Part shown: positions 8,443 to 17,618 of the stretch, in pieces | Layout: the number at the start of each line of letters is the position of its first letter | Numbering within the stretch: position 1 is the stretch's first letter | Translations under genes and position numbers: made by a program | DNA from: Thermoflexibacter ruber | Lineage (GTDB): Bacteria; Bacteroidota; Bacteroidia; Cytophagales; Thermoflexibacteraceae | Direction: 5' to 3' | Length of the DNA stretch: 64,000 nt | Assembly: GCF_900113045.1 (NCBI RefSeq) | Contig: NZ_FONY01000004.1 | Location: 156,488 to 220,487 of the forward strand | Notes under the pieces: model-generated | Seen by the model: the letters and a program-made list of their open reading frames with translations, nothing else | Told to the model about the DNA's origin: nothing | Databases searched by the model: none

Positions 8443-11400
8443 ATGAAAAACAATTTTTACAGATTTTTTCTATTCTTAGGAGTAGCAATAGGTTTGCTAT
8501 TTTCTATGAATATGCAAGCACAGGATAAAATGCTTCGCGGCAAGGTTACTATCGCCTCTACAGGTGAGGAGTTTCCTGGTGTGAGTGTTTTTATTAAAGG
8601 CACTACCGTAGGTACAGTTACAGGGACAGACGGCACGTATAGTTTGAAACTACCTACTAATGCAAATATCGTTGTTTTTTCCTTTGTAGGTTACAAAAGT
8701 GTAGAAGTAGCTATTGGCGGGCAAAGCACCATAGACGCCCAATTAGTAGAAGACGTACAAAGTCTTAATGAGGTGGTGGTTACAGCCTTAGGGGTAGAGA
8801 AAGAAAAGAAAGCCTTAGGCTATGCTACGCAAACGATTCAAAGCAATGATTTGATTCAGGCACGCGAAACCAACTTGGTAAACTCCTTGGCTGGAAAAAT
8901 AGCTGGGGTTACAGTAGTGGGCAATCCCACAGGAATAGGTGGCTCAGCAAGGGTGATTATCAGGGGAGAACGCTCTTTGAATATCAACAACAACCAACCC
9001 TTGTTTGTAGTGGACGGTGTTCCAATCAGTAACAATAACTACGGTTCGTCTGGCAGGAGCAACCAAGAGGCAGACTATGGCAACGGGGCAGGTTTCATCA
9101 ATCCTGACGACATAGAGTCCATGACTGTACTCAAAGGCGGTGCTGCCTCCGCTTTGTATGGCTCTCGTGCTAATAATGGTGTAATTGTCATTAAAACGAA
9201 GTCTGGCAGAGGAACCAAAGGCATCGGGGCAACAGTAAACTCTACACTTACTTTTGAAAACGTATTGCGGCTGCCTGAATATCAAAATGTTTACGGTCAA
9301 GGTTTAGGGGGCGTATTTGAGTTTAGGGATGGCAATGGTGGCGGTCTGGCTGACGGGGTAGATGAAAGTTGGGGACCTGCCTACAACGGACAACTTATTA
9401 GACAATTTGATTCGCCAACTTCTAATGGTCGTCGTGGTGGTGATGTAGGAAACTTGAATACAAGAATAGGACCCGTAAACTTAGCAGCGCAGTTAGCTGC
9501 GAGAGGAGAAATCCAACCAACACCTTGGGTAGCCAGACCTGACAACGTGAAAAACTTTTTCCAAACAGGACTAACTTTTACCCAAAATGTAGCTTTAGCA
9601 GGAAGTAATGAAAACGGAGATTTTCGTGTTTCTTATACTTACTTAGACCAAAAAGGAATTGTGCCTAATACAGATTTGAATAGAAATACTTTTGCCTTTG
9701 CAGGCGGTTACAACCTAAGCAAGCGATTGAAGGCACGTGCTGTAATCAATTACATAAAAAATACAAGTGGCAACAGACCTAATTTGAGCTATGGTACGGA
9801 AAATATCATGTATCTGTTCAACTGTTGGTTAGGCAGACAAGTAGATGTGCAAGCCATGAGAGATTACTGGCAGTTTGGTCGCGAAGGGCTAAATCAGTTT
9901 GGTTTTAACTACAACTATCACGACAACCCCTATTTCAACGTTTTTGAAAATACCAACGGACAAAGTTTGGACAGGGTATATGGCAATCTTTCCTTGACTT
10001 ACCAGTTTACAGATTGGCTAAACTTGATGGTGCGTAGTGGCACAGACTTCAGCAATGAGTTCCGCGACCGCCGCCGTGCTTACAGCACACAAAGATTTCC
10101 ATTGGGAAGTTATAGAGAAGAAAAAATATTTTACGAAGAGCGTAACACCGATTTCTTGCTAAGTGCCAATAAAAATCTGAGCGAAACTATCTCACTTACA
10201 GCAAGCGTAGGAGGGAATACACTCACGCAAGTATTTAATACTTCTGATGTTTCTGCCCCTGAATTGGCGGTACCGGGCGTGTATAGCTTAGGTAACTCTC
10301 GCGTAGCTATCCAAGCCTCCGCTTTCCGCTCTAAAAAACGCATCAATAGTTTGTATGCTTCCGCTCAGTTAGGGTATAAAAATTTCTTGTACTTAGACCT
10401 CTCAGCCCGTAACGACTGGTCAAGTACTTTACCCAAAGGAGAGTGGAGTTATTTCTATCCTGCGGCGAATCTAAGTGCAGTTATCAGTGATATGGTAGAA
10501 CTACCTAAGTTGATTTCTTTTGCCAAAGCACGCGTAGGTATTGCTCAGGTAGGTAACGATACACAACCCTATCAGTTACAAGCAGTTTATAATGCAGAAA
10601 CTCCTGTAAAAGGGCTTCCTGCTTACGGAGAATCCTCTGTTATTCCTAATTTGAACTTAAAACCTGAGCTAAGTACCTCGTTTGAAGCGGGGATAGATGT
10701 ACGATTATTAGAAGGTCGCATTGGCATAGACTTTACCTATTACAACACTCGCAGCAGAAACCAAATCATTGGTATTCCTTTGTCTAATACTACGGGGTAT
10801 TCTTCTCGCATCATCAACGCAGGTCTGATAGAAAATAGAGGGATAGAATTGATGCTTAATGTAGTACCTATCCAATTAGACAATAGCATAAGATGGTCAA
10901 TAGATTTTAACTTTTCTCGCAATCGCAGCGAAGTAAAAGAATTAGCCGAGGGAATCCAAAATTTTGTGATGGCAAGCCGTTACCTAAGCGTAGAAGCAAG
11001 AGTAGGCGGTAGAATGGGCGATATGTACGGTATTGGATTTGCCCGCGTGCAAAATACTGACCCTAACGGCAAATACTACGACCCTACAGGGCAGTTCGTA
11101 GGGCAGGTAGTTTATAACACAGCAGGTAAACCTATCCCAACTGACCAAGTCATTAACTTAGGCAACTACAACCCTGACTGGATGTTGGGTATTACCAATA
11201 CGTTGAGTTACAAAGGAATTAATTTTAGTTTCTTGTTTGACATTCGCCAAGGTGGAAAAGTGTATTCACACACACAAACTGTTGGTCGCGAAGGTGGTAT
11301 GATTATCGAGACCTTAGAAGGTCGTGCCAATGGATACGATTTGAGCCTACCGGGAAACGGGGTAATTGGACAAGGAGTAGTGCAAAATGCTGATGGCTCT

Positions 11401-11736
11401 TTCAGACCTAACGACTTCAAACTCTCTGCCCGCGAATGGCATACCTCTATAACGCTTGGAAGAAGACTATTGGAGGGTATGGTTTACGATGCCTCTTTTG
11501 TGAAGCTAAGAGAAGTCAAATTGGGCTATACTTTGCCTAACAAGTTTATGGGAAGGCTACCTTTCAGAGATGTAAATATCTCTTTTGTAGGTCGTAACCT
11601 GTTCCTCTGGACAAATGTGCCGCACATAGACCCAGAAACTGCCTCTACCGCAGGCGGAACGATTATACCCGGAATAGAATCAGTGGCTCTACCTTCTACG
11701 CGTAGCTATGGTTTCAATCTTGGCTTCAAATTCTAA
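8443..11736 (+). CDS. SusC/RagA family TonB-linked outer membrane transporter
   Basis: The 1097-residue protein has a signal peptide (about 1-26, ending MQAQ) and a carboxypeptidase-regulatory-like domain (about 30-105, with KGTTVGTVTGTDGTYSL). The TonB box region and plug (SLNEVVVTALG, then LNINNNQPLFVVDGVPI) follow. A large beta-barrel ends the protein at YGFNLGFKF with the terminal Phe needed for barrel assembly. It imports large nutrients, usually glycans or peptides, across the outer membrane using TonB energy, with the lipoprotein encoded 45 bp downstream acting as its lid. No glycosidase, peptidase or anti-sigma factor gene adjoins it, so the substrate cannot be inferred. Confidence 0.95.
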   Translation: MKNNFYRFFLFLGVAIGLLFSMNMQAQDKMLRGKVTIASTGEEFPGVSVFIKGTTVGTVTGTDGTYSLKLPTNANIVVFSFVGYKSVEVAIGGQSTIDAQLVEDVQSLNEVVVTALGVEKEKKALGYATQTIQSNDLIQARETNLVNSLAGKIAGVTVVGNPTGIGGSARVIIRGERSLNINNNQPLFVVDGVPISNNNYGSSGRSNQEADYGNGAGFINPDDIESMTVLKGGAASALYGSRANNGVIVIKTKSGRGTKGIGATVNSTLTFENVLRLPEYQNVYGQGLGGVFEFRDGNGGGLADGVDESWGPAYNGQLIRQFDSPTSNGRRGGDVGNLNTRIGPVNLAAQLAARGEIQPTPWVARPDNVKNFFQTGLTFTQNVALAGSNENGDFRVSYTYLDQKGIVPNTDLNRNTFAFAGGYNLSKRLKARAVINYIKNTSGNRPNLSYGTENIMYLFNCWLGRQVDVQAMRDYWQFGREGLNQFGFNYNYHDNPYFNVFENTNGQSLDRVYGNLSLTYQFTDWLNLMVRSGTDFSNEFRDRRRAYSTQRFPLGSYREEKIFYEERNTDFLLSANKNLSETISLTASVGGNTLTQVFNTSDVSAPELAVPGVYSLGNSRVAIQASAFRSKKRINSLYASAQLGYKNFLYLDLSARNDWSSTLPKGEWSYFYPAANLSAVISDMVELPKLISFAKARVGIAQVGNDTQPYQLQAVYNAETPVKGLPAYGESSVIPNLNLKPELSTSFEAGIDVRLLEGRIGIDFTYYNTRSRNQIIGIPLSNTTGYSSRIINAGLIENRGIELMLNVVPIQLDNSIRWSIDFNFSRNRSEVKELAEGIQNFVMASRYLSVEARVGGRMGDMYGIGFARVQNTDPNGKYYDPTGQFVGQVVYNTAGKPIPTDQVINLGNYNPDWMLGITNTLSYKGINFSFLFDIRQGGKVYSHTQTVGREGGMIIETLEGRANGYDLSLPGNGVIGQGVVQNADGSFRPNDFKLSAREWHTSITLGRRLLEGMVYDASFVKLREVKLGYTLPNKFMGRLPFRDVNISFVGRNLFLWTNVPHIDPETASTAGGTIIPGIESVALPSTRSYGFNLGFKF

Positions 11737-11781
11737 AAAACTCATACATCAGATTAATTCACCTTTTATAAAAATATACTT

Positions 11782-13266
11782 ATGAAAGTAATCATAAAAA
11801 AATTGACAGTTTTGGTATTTGTACTTACTGCTTTTAGTGCTTGTACCAACCGTTTTGAGGAAATCAATACTAATCCCAATGCACCTATTTCCGTAACTTC
11901 CAGTTTATTGCTTCCTCAAATTATCAGAGATATGGTAAATGCTACCTTGGGCGAGGCATGGGGAATTGGAAACATTGTTATTCAACACACAGCAAAAAAC
12001 CAGTTCGTAAACGAAGACCGCTACCTCTGGGGCGAGCTAAACTCTATTTGGAACAACGTGTATAGCAATATGCGCGATTTAAAAATCGTTCTTGACCAAA
12101 GCGAAGCGAGCAATCAGAGAAATTATAAAGGCATTGCCCTCATCTTAAAATCTTGGATGTTTTCTTTGGCAACTGATTGCTACGGTGATATTCCCTACAG
12201 CGAGGCTATCAGAGGGAAAAGTGATGGCATTAACTTTCCCAAATACGACACCCAAGAAAGTATTTATGCAGGGATTTTGGCAGATTTGGCAGAGGCAAAC
12301 AGCATTTTAGGAACTACAGGAGAAATAGTAGCTGGCGACCCTATTTTCAATGGAGATGTTACCAAATGGAAAAAATTAGCTAACTCCTTGCGTTTACGCT
12401 ACCTTATGCGTATTTCTAACAAAAGAAATGTAGCGGCAGACATGGCATCAATAGTAAATAATCCTAATGCCAATCCAATCATGACAGGCAACAGCGACAA
12501 TGCCAATTACACCTACTTGTCAAATGCCCCTGACCAATTTCCCTTGTTTACTACGCGTATCGGTTCTTTCAATGAATTTCGTGCAAGTAAGACTTTGATG
12601 GACGTACTAACAGGTTTTAATGACCCTCGTAGAAACATCTTTTTCCGCCCCACACCTGCGACCGAACTTACCCCTGATACCTCTGACGACCAGTATGTTG
12701 GTATTCCTAACGGTTTAGGGGACGTAGAGGCTTTGCAGTTCAACGGAGGTCCTCAAAACCAATCTCGTATAGGTGCTTTGTTCTATGAAGCAGCCAATAG
12801 CTCGTTAGGGCTTTCTATTGCCAAAGGAGTCATCATGAACTATTCGGAGTTGCAGTTTATTTTAGCGGAAGCGGCAAAGAAAGGTTTGATAGCAGGAGGC
12901 GATGCTCAAGCCAAAACCTACTACGAAAATGGTATTAATGCTTCTTTTGCTTACTACGGTTTATCTACGCCCGCAGGGTATTTAGCTCAAACAGGTGTTG
13001 CTTATAATCCAGCTAATGCCTTAGTACAAATTGGGACGCAAAAATGGATTTCCTTCTTCTTCCAAGGACTGGAAGCTTGGTTTGACTGGCGTAGAACCAA
13101 TATTCCTGCCCTCAGACCTGCGGCAACTAATCAAACCAATGGCATTATTCCTACTCGTTTTATCTATCCTTTGAGCGAGCAGTCCTTAAATACACAAAAC
13201 AGAGTGGAAGCCGTTACCCGCCAAGGAGCAGATGCTATCACTACCAAAGTTTGGTGGAATAAGTAA
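11782..13266 (+). CDS. SusD/RagB family nutrient-binding outer membrane lipoprotein
   Basis: The signal peptide ends at a lipobox (FSAC) followed by the typical start NRFEEINTNPNAP of the SusD-like_2 branch. The 494-residue helical protein contains the family's TPR-like core and the closing segment with RTNIPALRPA and a SEQSLN stretch. It sits on the cell surface and caps the SusC barrel encoded immediately upstream. The pair forms one operon closed by an intrinsic terminator. Confidence 0.94.
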   Translation: MKVIIKKLTVLVFVLTAFSACTNRFEEINTNPNAPISVTSSLLLPQIIRDMVNATLGEAWGIGNIVIQHTAKNQFVNEDRYLWGELNSIWNNVYSNMRDLKIVLDQSEASNQRNYKGIALILKSWMFSLATDCYGDIPYSEAIRGKSDGINFPKYDTQESIYAGILADLAEANSILGTTGEIVAGDPIFNGDVTKWKKLANSLRLRYLMRISNKRNVAADMASIVNNPNANPIMTGNSDNANYTYLSNAPDQFPLFTTRIGSFNEFRASKTLMDVLTGFNDPRRNIFFRPTPATELTPDTSDDQYVGIPNGLGDVEALQFNGGPQNQSRIGALFYEAANSSLGLSIAKGVIMNYSELQFILAEAAKKGLIAGGDAQAKTYYENGINASFAYYGLSTPAGYLAQTGVAYNPANALVQIGTQKWISFFFQGLEAWFDWRRTNIPALRPAATNQTNGIIPTRFIYPLSEQSLNTQNRVEAVTRQGADAITTKVWWNK

Positions 13267-13300
13267 AAACCTTATCTTTTCTTTCTACTTACAAGATGTT

Positions 13301-13337
13301 AGACTTCTCAAAATTTTTTTGGGAAGTCTTTTTTCTT
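13301..13337 (+). terminator. intrinsic terminator of the susC-susD operon
   Basis: AGACTTC pairs with GAAGTCT across an AT-rich loop and is followed by a run of Ts, about 35 bp past the susD stop codon. Confidence 0.85.
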
Positions 13338-13378
13338 TTTTGAGAAAAAACTAATACATTTTTGTTAGTAAGTTACAC

Positions 13379-13409
13379 TTTGAATTGTATGAAAAATTGA
13401 CTTACTTTG
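13379..13409 (+). promoter_or_regulatory. promoter of ilvE
   Basis: TTTG at 13379-13382, a 19-bp spacer and TTACTTTG at 13402-13409 fit the Bacteroidota primary sigma promoter. The predicted start point lies roughly 20 bp before the ilvE ATG. Confidence 0.6.
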
Positions 13410-13436
13410 AAAACTTAAACTATAAAATTTTTAAAT

Positions 13437-14510
13437 ATGACAGCCACAGATTTAGCCTTAGACATTTCAGTTCGCAGAGTTGCTCAATCTCGCTTACCTG
13501 AAATAGACTTCAATCATCTTCCATTTGGTAGAATCATGACTGACCACATCTTTGTTGCTGATTATAACGGCAAAGAGTGGACAGATTTGCGTATAGAGCC
13601 TTTTGCAAAAATGAGTATTAGCCCAGCTAATCTTACTCTTCACTATGGACAAACTATTTTTGAAGGTCTAAAAGCCTATAAAACAGGCAACCATGAGATT
13701 TTAGTATTTCGTCCAGACCAAAACGCAAAACGCATGAACAAATCTGCGGTCAGAATGTATATGCCTGAGATTCCAGAAGAAATATTTTTGGCAGGATTAA
13801 AGGAGCTATTAGAGATAGACCGCAATTGGATACCTACTACTCAGGGCAGTTCGCTATATATCAGACCTTTGATGTTTGCTACTGATGAGTATGTAGGTTT
13901 GCAACCTTCTCAAACTTATCGCTTTATTATTATGTGTTCGCCTGTAGGGGCTTACTACAATAAACCCGTCAAGGTGAAGGTAGAAACCCATTTTACCAGA
14001 GCAGTAGAAGGAGGAATAGGATATGCCAAAACCGCAGGAAACTATGCCGCCTCTATGCTGCCTACCCAATTAGCCATAGAAGAAGGCTACGACCAACTTA
14101 TTTGGACAGACGGAAAGGAGCATAAGTACGTAGAAGAAGCTGGCTCTATGAATCTCATGTTTGTTATTAATGGAAAACTTATCACAGCAAGTACAGGGGA
14201 CAGCATTTTAGACGGTATTACTCGTAAAAGCGTTATCCAAGTAGCTAAAGATATGGGCATAGAAGTAGAAGAACGCAAACTGGCAATCAGTGAACTCATA
14301 GAGGCTATCCAAAAAGGTACTTTACAGGAAGCCTTTGGAGCAGGCACAGCCGCAACTATTGCTCAAATCATTCAAATAGGTTATGAAGGAATCCGCTACG
14401 AGCTTCCTCCAGTTGAAACACGCAAGATTTCTAACGCTATTTACAAAGAATTAGAAGACCTCAAATACGGCAGAATCCCAGACCAAAGAGGCTGGATGAT
14501 GAAAATATAA
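13437..14510 (+). CDS. ilvE: branched-chain amino acid aminotransferase
   Basis: This is a fold-type IV PLP enzyme that transfers amino groups between glutamate and the keto acids of Leu, Ile and Val. The 357-residue length fits the larger IlvE branch. Visible marks are LHYGQTIFEGLKAYKT, FRPDQNAKRMNKSA, the catalytic-lysine region GYAKTAGNYAASMLP, and QLIWTDGKEHKYVEEAGSMN. The C-terminal EAFGAGTAATIAQI binds the cofactor phosphate. It is a single-gene unit with its own promoter and terminator. Confidence 0.95.
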   Translation: MTATDLALDISVRRVAQSRLPEIDFNHLPFGRIMTDHIFVADYNGKEWTDLRIEPFAKMSISPANLTLHYGQTIFEGLKAYKTGNHEILVFRPDQNAKRMNKSAVRMYMPEIPEEIFLAGLKELLEIDRNWIPTTQGSSLYIRPLMFATDEYVGLQPSQTYRFIIMCSPVGAYYNKPVKVKVETHFTRAVEGGIGYAKTAGNYAASMLPTQLAIEEGYDQLIWTDGKEHKYVEEAGSMNLMFVINGKLITASTGDSILDGITRKSVIQVAKDMGIEVEERKLAISELIEAIQKGTLQEAFGAGTAATIAQIIQIGYEGIRYELPPVETRKISNAIYKELEDLKYGRIPDQRGWMMKI

Positions 14511-14542
14511 ATCATAAAATAGCTTACTTTCTCGGTCAATTG

Positions 14543-14573
14543 AGAGATTTTACTTGTATCAGGTAAAATCTCT
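14543..14573. terminator. bidirectional terminator between ilvE and the 94-aa gene
   Basis: A perfect 11-bp stem, AGAGATTTTAC/GTAAAATCTCT with a 9-nt loop, lies between two convergent genes and can serve both strands. Confidence 0.75.
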
Positions 14574-14580
14574 TAGCTAA

Positions 14581-14865
14581 CTACAGTAATTCTTCTACTA
14601 TTTTTTCCCATTCCTCTGCCAAAGAATAGCTCGGCATGTTTCTTTTAGCTCGCCTGTACCAATACTGTGCATTCCACTCATCGCCTTCTTTGCGATGTAA
14701 GTAAGCATGAACAAGACAATACTGCTGACTTTCTTGGCTTTGTGCTATCTCGTGTGCCTTGTGCCAATCTCCTTTGGCATCGTACCAAAGTGCTTTGAGC
14801 AATTCTGAAATGTCAGAAGGAACTTGTTTTTGGCTTAAACTTTCTTTAAATTGGTTAAAGGTCAT
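14581..14865 (-). CDS. small conserved protein, TPR-like, function unknown
   Basis: The 94-residue acidic protein has no signal peptide or membrane segment. It is rich in Trp, Tyr and His, with the pattern DWHKAHEIAQ, then VHAYLHRKEGD and NAQYWYRRA. These read as two alpha-helical hairpins like a minimal tetratricopeptide repeat. I recall similar small cytosolic proteins in Bacteroidota and other bacteria without a known role. It stands alone and ends at the shared terminator. Confidence 0.65.
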   Translation of the reverse strand: MTFNQFKESLSQKQVPSDISELLKALWYDAKGDWHKAHEIAQSQESQQYCLVHAYLHRKEGDEWNAQYWYRRAKRNMPSYSLAEEWEKIVEELL

Positions 14866-14986
14866 AATACTTCTAAATTAGCTATTTGCTTTATGAATTG
14901 GTAAAGTTTGTCCTTGTTATGATTCGTAAAAATATAAATCTTGTAGGTAATTGGTTATAATACCTTTACGCAGTTAAAGTATTTTA

Positions 14987-16171
14987 CTATCTCCAGCAAC
15001 TTCTCAAAGGTTCAAATTCGTCTAACATCGTAAAAAATTTCAGGGCAAATGCTTTTCCTGAACGCTCTTGAGCTATTTTTTTCCCTTTACTAATAAGTTC
15101 ATTTTTGAGGTTCTCATCATTTGCCAAAGTAATCACTGCTTGGGCGATTTCTTGCGGAGAACTTGGATTGACTAAGATAGCTCCTTCGCCTAACTGTTCC
15201 TCTGCTCCTGCTACCTTGCTGGCTATCACCGCACAACCCAAAGCAAAGGCTTCTAAAGGAGGCAGATTCTCAGGACCGAAATAAGTTACATAAGTTAAAG
15301 CAAAAGCATTTTGGTATAAGGCAATGAGGTGCTGGGTAGAAACAAAGCCTAAGCAGTGTACTTGATGCGCTAAGCCCAAACTTTTGGCTTTTTGCATCAC
15401 AAATGACTGATTTCCTTTATCAGAGCCTACCAGCACTAAGTCAAATTCTTGTTGAAAATCTCGCTTGAGCAAATGTAGTGCGTTCAATAAGCCGATGTGA
15501 TTCTTATGCGCCCAGAACTGAGCAGGGTAAAACAGATATGGACGCTGAGGTATAAAACCCTGTGGCAGAGGCGGCTTTGGGTCTGTATGTTCTAAGGCAA
15601 AAGCAGGGGTAGGGTGTGGAATGAGAAATATGCGTTCTTTGGGAATGTGGTAAAACTGATGAATTTCCTCTCTTCCTGCTTCATTGCCAATAATCACTCG
15701 GCTGGCTTGAGGGAGATTAGCACTATAAAATTTTTCTCGCTTTGCCCACTCTCCTTTGGCAGAAACCTCTGGGAAGTACGGCTGTAAGCGATGTTGCAAG
15801 TCCCAAACCATGCTGAAGTAGGGAATATCTAAAAAGAAATTCTCCCAAGGTGAAAGGTAGAAAATAGCATCTATTTCTTCTCGTAGGATTCTTTTTTGAA
15901 GGGGATTGAGCAGGTCTTTTTTTCTACTTCCTCTTAGTTTAGCTATCTGCTCTGAAAGTTTATAGTTAATTTTTTCAGAGATACTTATATCGATGTTTTT
16001 GATTTCAAAGCCCATTCTACGAAGTTGGGGCATGTCAAACCAAGAAAAAAGGACAAATTCGTGATGTGTAAGGTCTTTGTATTGGCTGATAGAGCTAATG
16101 ATTTCTTTTTCAATGGTATATCCACCTCCCTCCTCTGGGCGTAGGCTTCCTGAAAACAGTCCTATTTTCAT
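14987..16171 (-). CDS. glycosyltransferase, GT4-like (GT-B fold)
   Basis: The 394-residue cytosolic enzyme has the layout of GT-B transferases. The N-terminal acceptor domain begins MKIGLFSGSLRPEEGGGYTIE with the usual glycine-rich loop. The C-terminal donor domain has HKNHIGLLNAL, LVLVGSDKG and VHCLGFVSTQHLIALYQNA. The nucleotide-sugar site is PPLEAFALGCAVIASKVAGAEEQLG with the conserved Glu. The sugar and acceptor cannot be told. It follows the coiled-coil secreted protein gene by 15 bp, so both are probably one transcript. Confidence 0.85.
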   Translation of the reverse strand: MKIGLFSGSLRPEEGGGYTIEKEIISSISQYKDLTHHEFVLFSWFDMPQLRRMGFEIKNIDISISEKINYKLSEQIAKLRGSRKKDLLNPLQKRILREEIDAIFYLSPWENFFLDIPYFSMVWDLQHRLQPYFPEVSAKGEWAKREKFYSANLPQASRVIIGNEAGREEIHQFYHIPKERIFLIPHPTPAFALEHTDPKPPLPQGFIPQRPYLFYPAQFWAHKNHIGLLNALHLLKRDFQQEFDLVLVGSDKGNQSFVMQKAKSLGLAHQVHCLGFVSTQHLIALYQNAFALTYVTYFGPENLPPLEAFALGCAVIASKVAGAEEQLGEGAILVNPSSPQEIAQAVITLANDENLKNELISKGKKIAQERSGKAFALKFFTMLDEFEPLRSCWR

Positions 16172-16186
16172 TGACTTTATATAAGT

Positions 16187-17566
16187 TTACTTGATTATTT
16201 TAACAGCATCAAAGGCATTTAATCCTTCTCTGACTACCATTTTGCGAATATTGGGGTCATACTCTTGTTTGAGTGCTTTTTTACGAAGGATAGCGATAAT
16301 CTGCTCATCTGGAAGTTTTAAAATTACTAAGTTACATTCTTCTCCTAAACCTATTGTATAGCCTACACAACCTGTTCTTAAAAATGTTCCTACATCGCCT
16401 CCTGCTACAGCTTTGATTTCTTCCTCTGGCAAGCCGTTCAGAAAAACACCAATGCCTCCTTTGCAATCTATGTTAGGATTTTTTTCACTATAAAAAATAT
16501 TGTTTTTCAGGGTTTTAATTCTATCCAATACATCAGGGTTATTAAGTGCGTTAATAACTTCATCGTATTTGAAGTGCAAAAAATCTGTAACTATTGCATC
16601 AAAATCTGCGGCGGCTTCCCTACCCAAGGGTTTAGTGACATCTTCTAACTTATAGTAAATTTTTACCCATTCTTTCCTGATTTCATAAGCTAAGTTTTTT
16701 ACAGGCTTTAGATTCTTTCGCATAATCTCTACAGAATCCTCAGAGGCTTTGAGTTCTGCCTCAAACTGCGCCAAAGAGTCTTGCATGAAAGATAAATTAT
16801 CCGCCATTTTAAGCGAATCTTCTTGGCTCTGCTCCAAAAATTCTTGCTCTCTCTTAATAAACTTTTCTTGTGCTTTGAGTTGCTTAGATTTTAGCTTTTC
16901 TTCAAGTTTCTTTTTTTCCTGTTCTTTTTTCAGTTGTTCTTGCTCTTGTTTCTCTTTGGCTTTCTGCTCGGCTGTTTTTTTGGATTTATTTTTACTGTTT
17001 GTTTCTTCTTCTTCCTCTTCTGACTCCCCCCAGCCGTCATCTTCTTCCTCTTCCTCTTTATTGACATTTCCTGTATCAGACGCAGAAGTATCCGCCTCCT
17101 CTTCCGAAGATTTAAGGAGTTCATCTAAGGCTTTTAACCTTTTTTCTCTTTCTGCATTAAATTCTTTTTGAGAGGCTTCCATATCCTTAATTTCTTTCAA
17201 CAACTTTACCCTATATGCCTCTTTTTCTTTGTTTTCTGCCACTTTTCTTTGGATAGGGTCTTCCATGAATCGCACTAATAACCAAGCTGTATCCCTGAGA
17301 TTGCGTAATTTTTTTTCTCTTTGGCGAAGAAAGTCTAAGGAAGCATTCTCAGGATAGCTTTTCAACTGCTCGAAAACAGCCATTAGCTCTTCATATTGCA
17401 TTCCAACATAAATGCGTGGAGCAGTAGAATCATTAGGTACGTCCTCTATTTCTCTCTCCTTAGGGGCTAAAGTTCCTTTGGGTTGTGCAGAAACAGCCGC
17501 TAAACCAAGCAGAAAAGTAAAAACTATGCTAATGTATATATATTTGAAAGAGAAATATTGAATCAT
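16187..17566 (-). CDS. secreted coiled-coil protein with highly charged middle, function unknown
   Basis: The 459-residue protein has a signal peptide (cleavage near residue 27, VSAQ) and a helical N-terminal part. The middle (about 165-265) is almost only Glu, Lys, Gln and Ser, with a block of acidic residues followed by a Lys/Gln-rich coil. The globular C-terminal domain (about 330-459) has three Cys near DCKGG, TGCVG and EECN. I do not recognise any domain. The arrangement suggests a periplasmic or surface structural protein. It is the first gene of a two-gene unit with the glycosyltransferase. Confidence 0.6.
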   Translation of the reverse strand: MIQYFSFKYIYISIVFTFLLGLAAVSAQPKGTLAPKEREIEDVPNDSTAPRIYVGMQYEELMAVFEQLKSYPENASLDFLRQREKKLRNLRDTAWLLVRFMEDPIQRKVAENKEKEAYRVKLLKEIKDMEASQKEFNAEREKRLKALDELLKSSEEEADTSASDTGNVNKEEEEEDDGWGESEEEEEETNSKNKSKKTAEQKAKEKQEQEQLKKEQEKKKLEEKLKSKQLKAQEKFIKREQEFLEQSQEDSLKMADNLSFMQDSLAQFEAELKASEDSVEIMRKNLKPVKNLAYEIRKEWVKIYYKLEDVTKPLGREAAADFDAIVTDFLHFKYDEVINALNNPDVLDRIKTLKNNIFYSEKNPNIDCKGGIGVFLNGLPEEEIKAVAGGDVGTFLRTGCVGYTIGLGEECNLVILKLPDEQIIAILRKKALKQEYDPNIRKMVVREGLNAFDAVKIIK

Positions 17567-17618
17567 ATCTTGTTGATTTTACTTTTTTCCCTCAAAATAC
17601 TTACCAAAAATTTAACAA

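Noticed and set aside
8249..8446. 65-codon open frame before susC
   Set aside because: It overlaps the promoter and the susC start codon, and its product has no recognisable features.
16749..17171. 140-codon Ser-rich frame opposite the charged coiled-coil gene
   Set aside because: It is the mirror of Glu/Lys repeats on the other strand; the signal peptide and operon favour the minus-strand gene.
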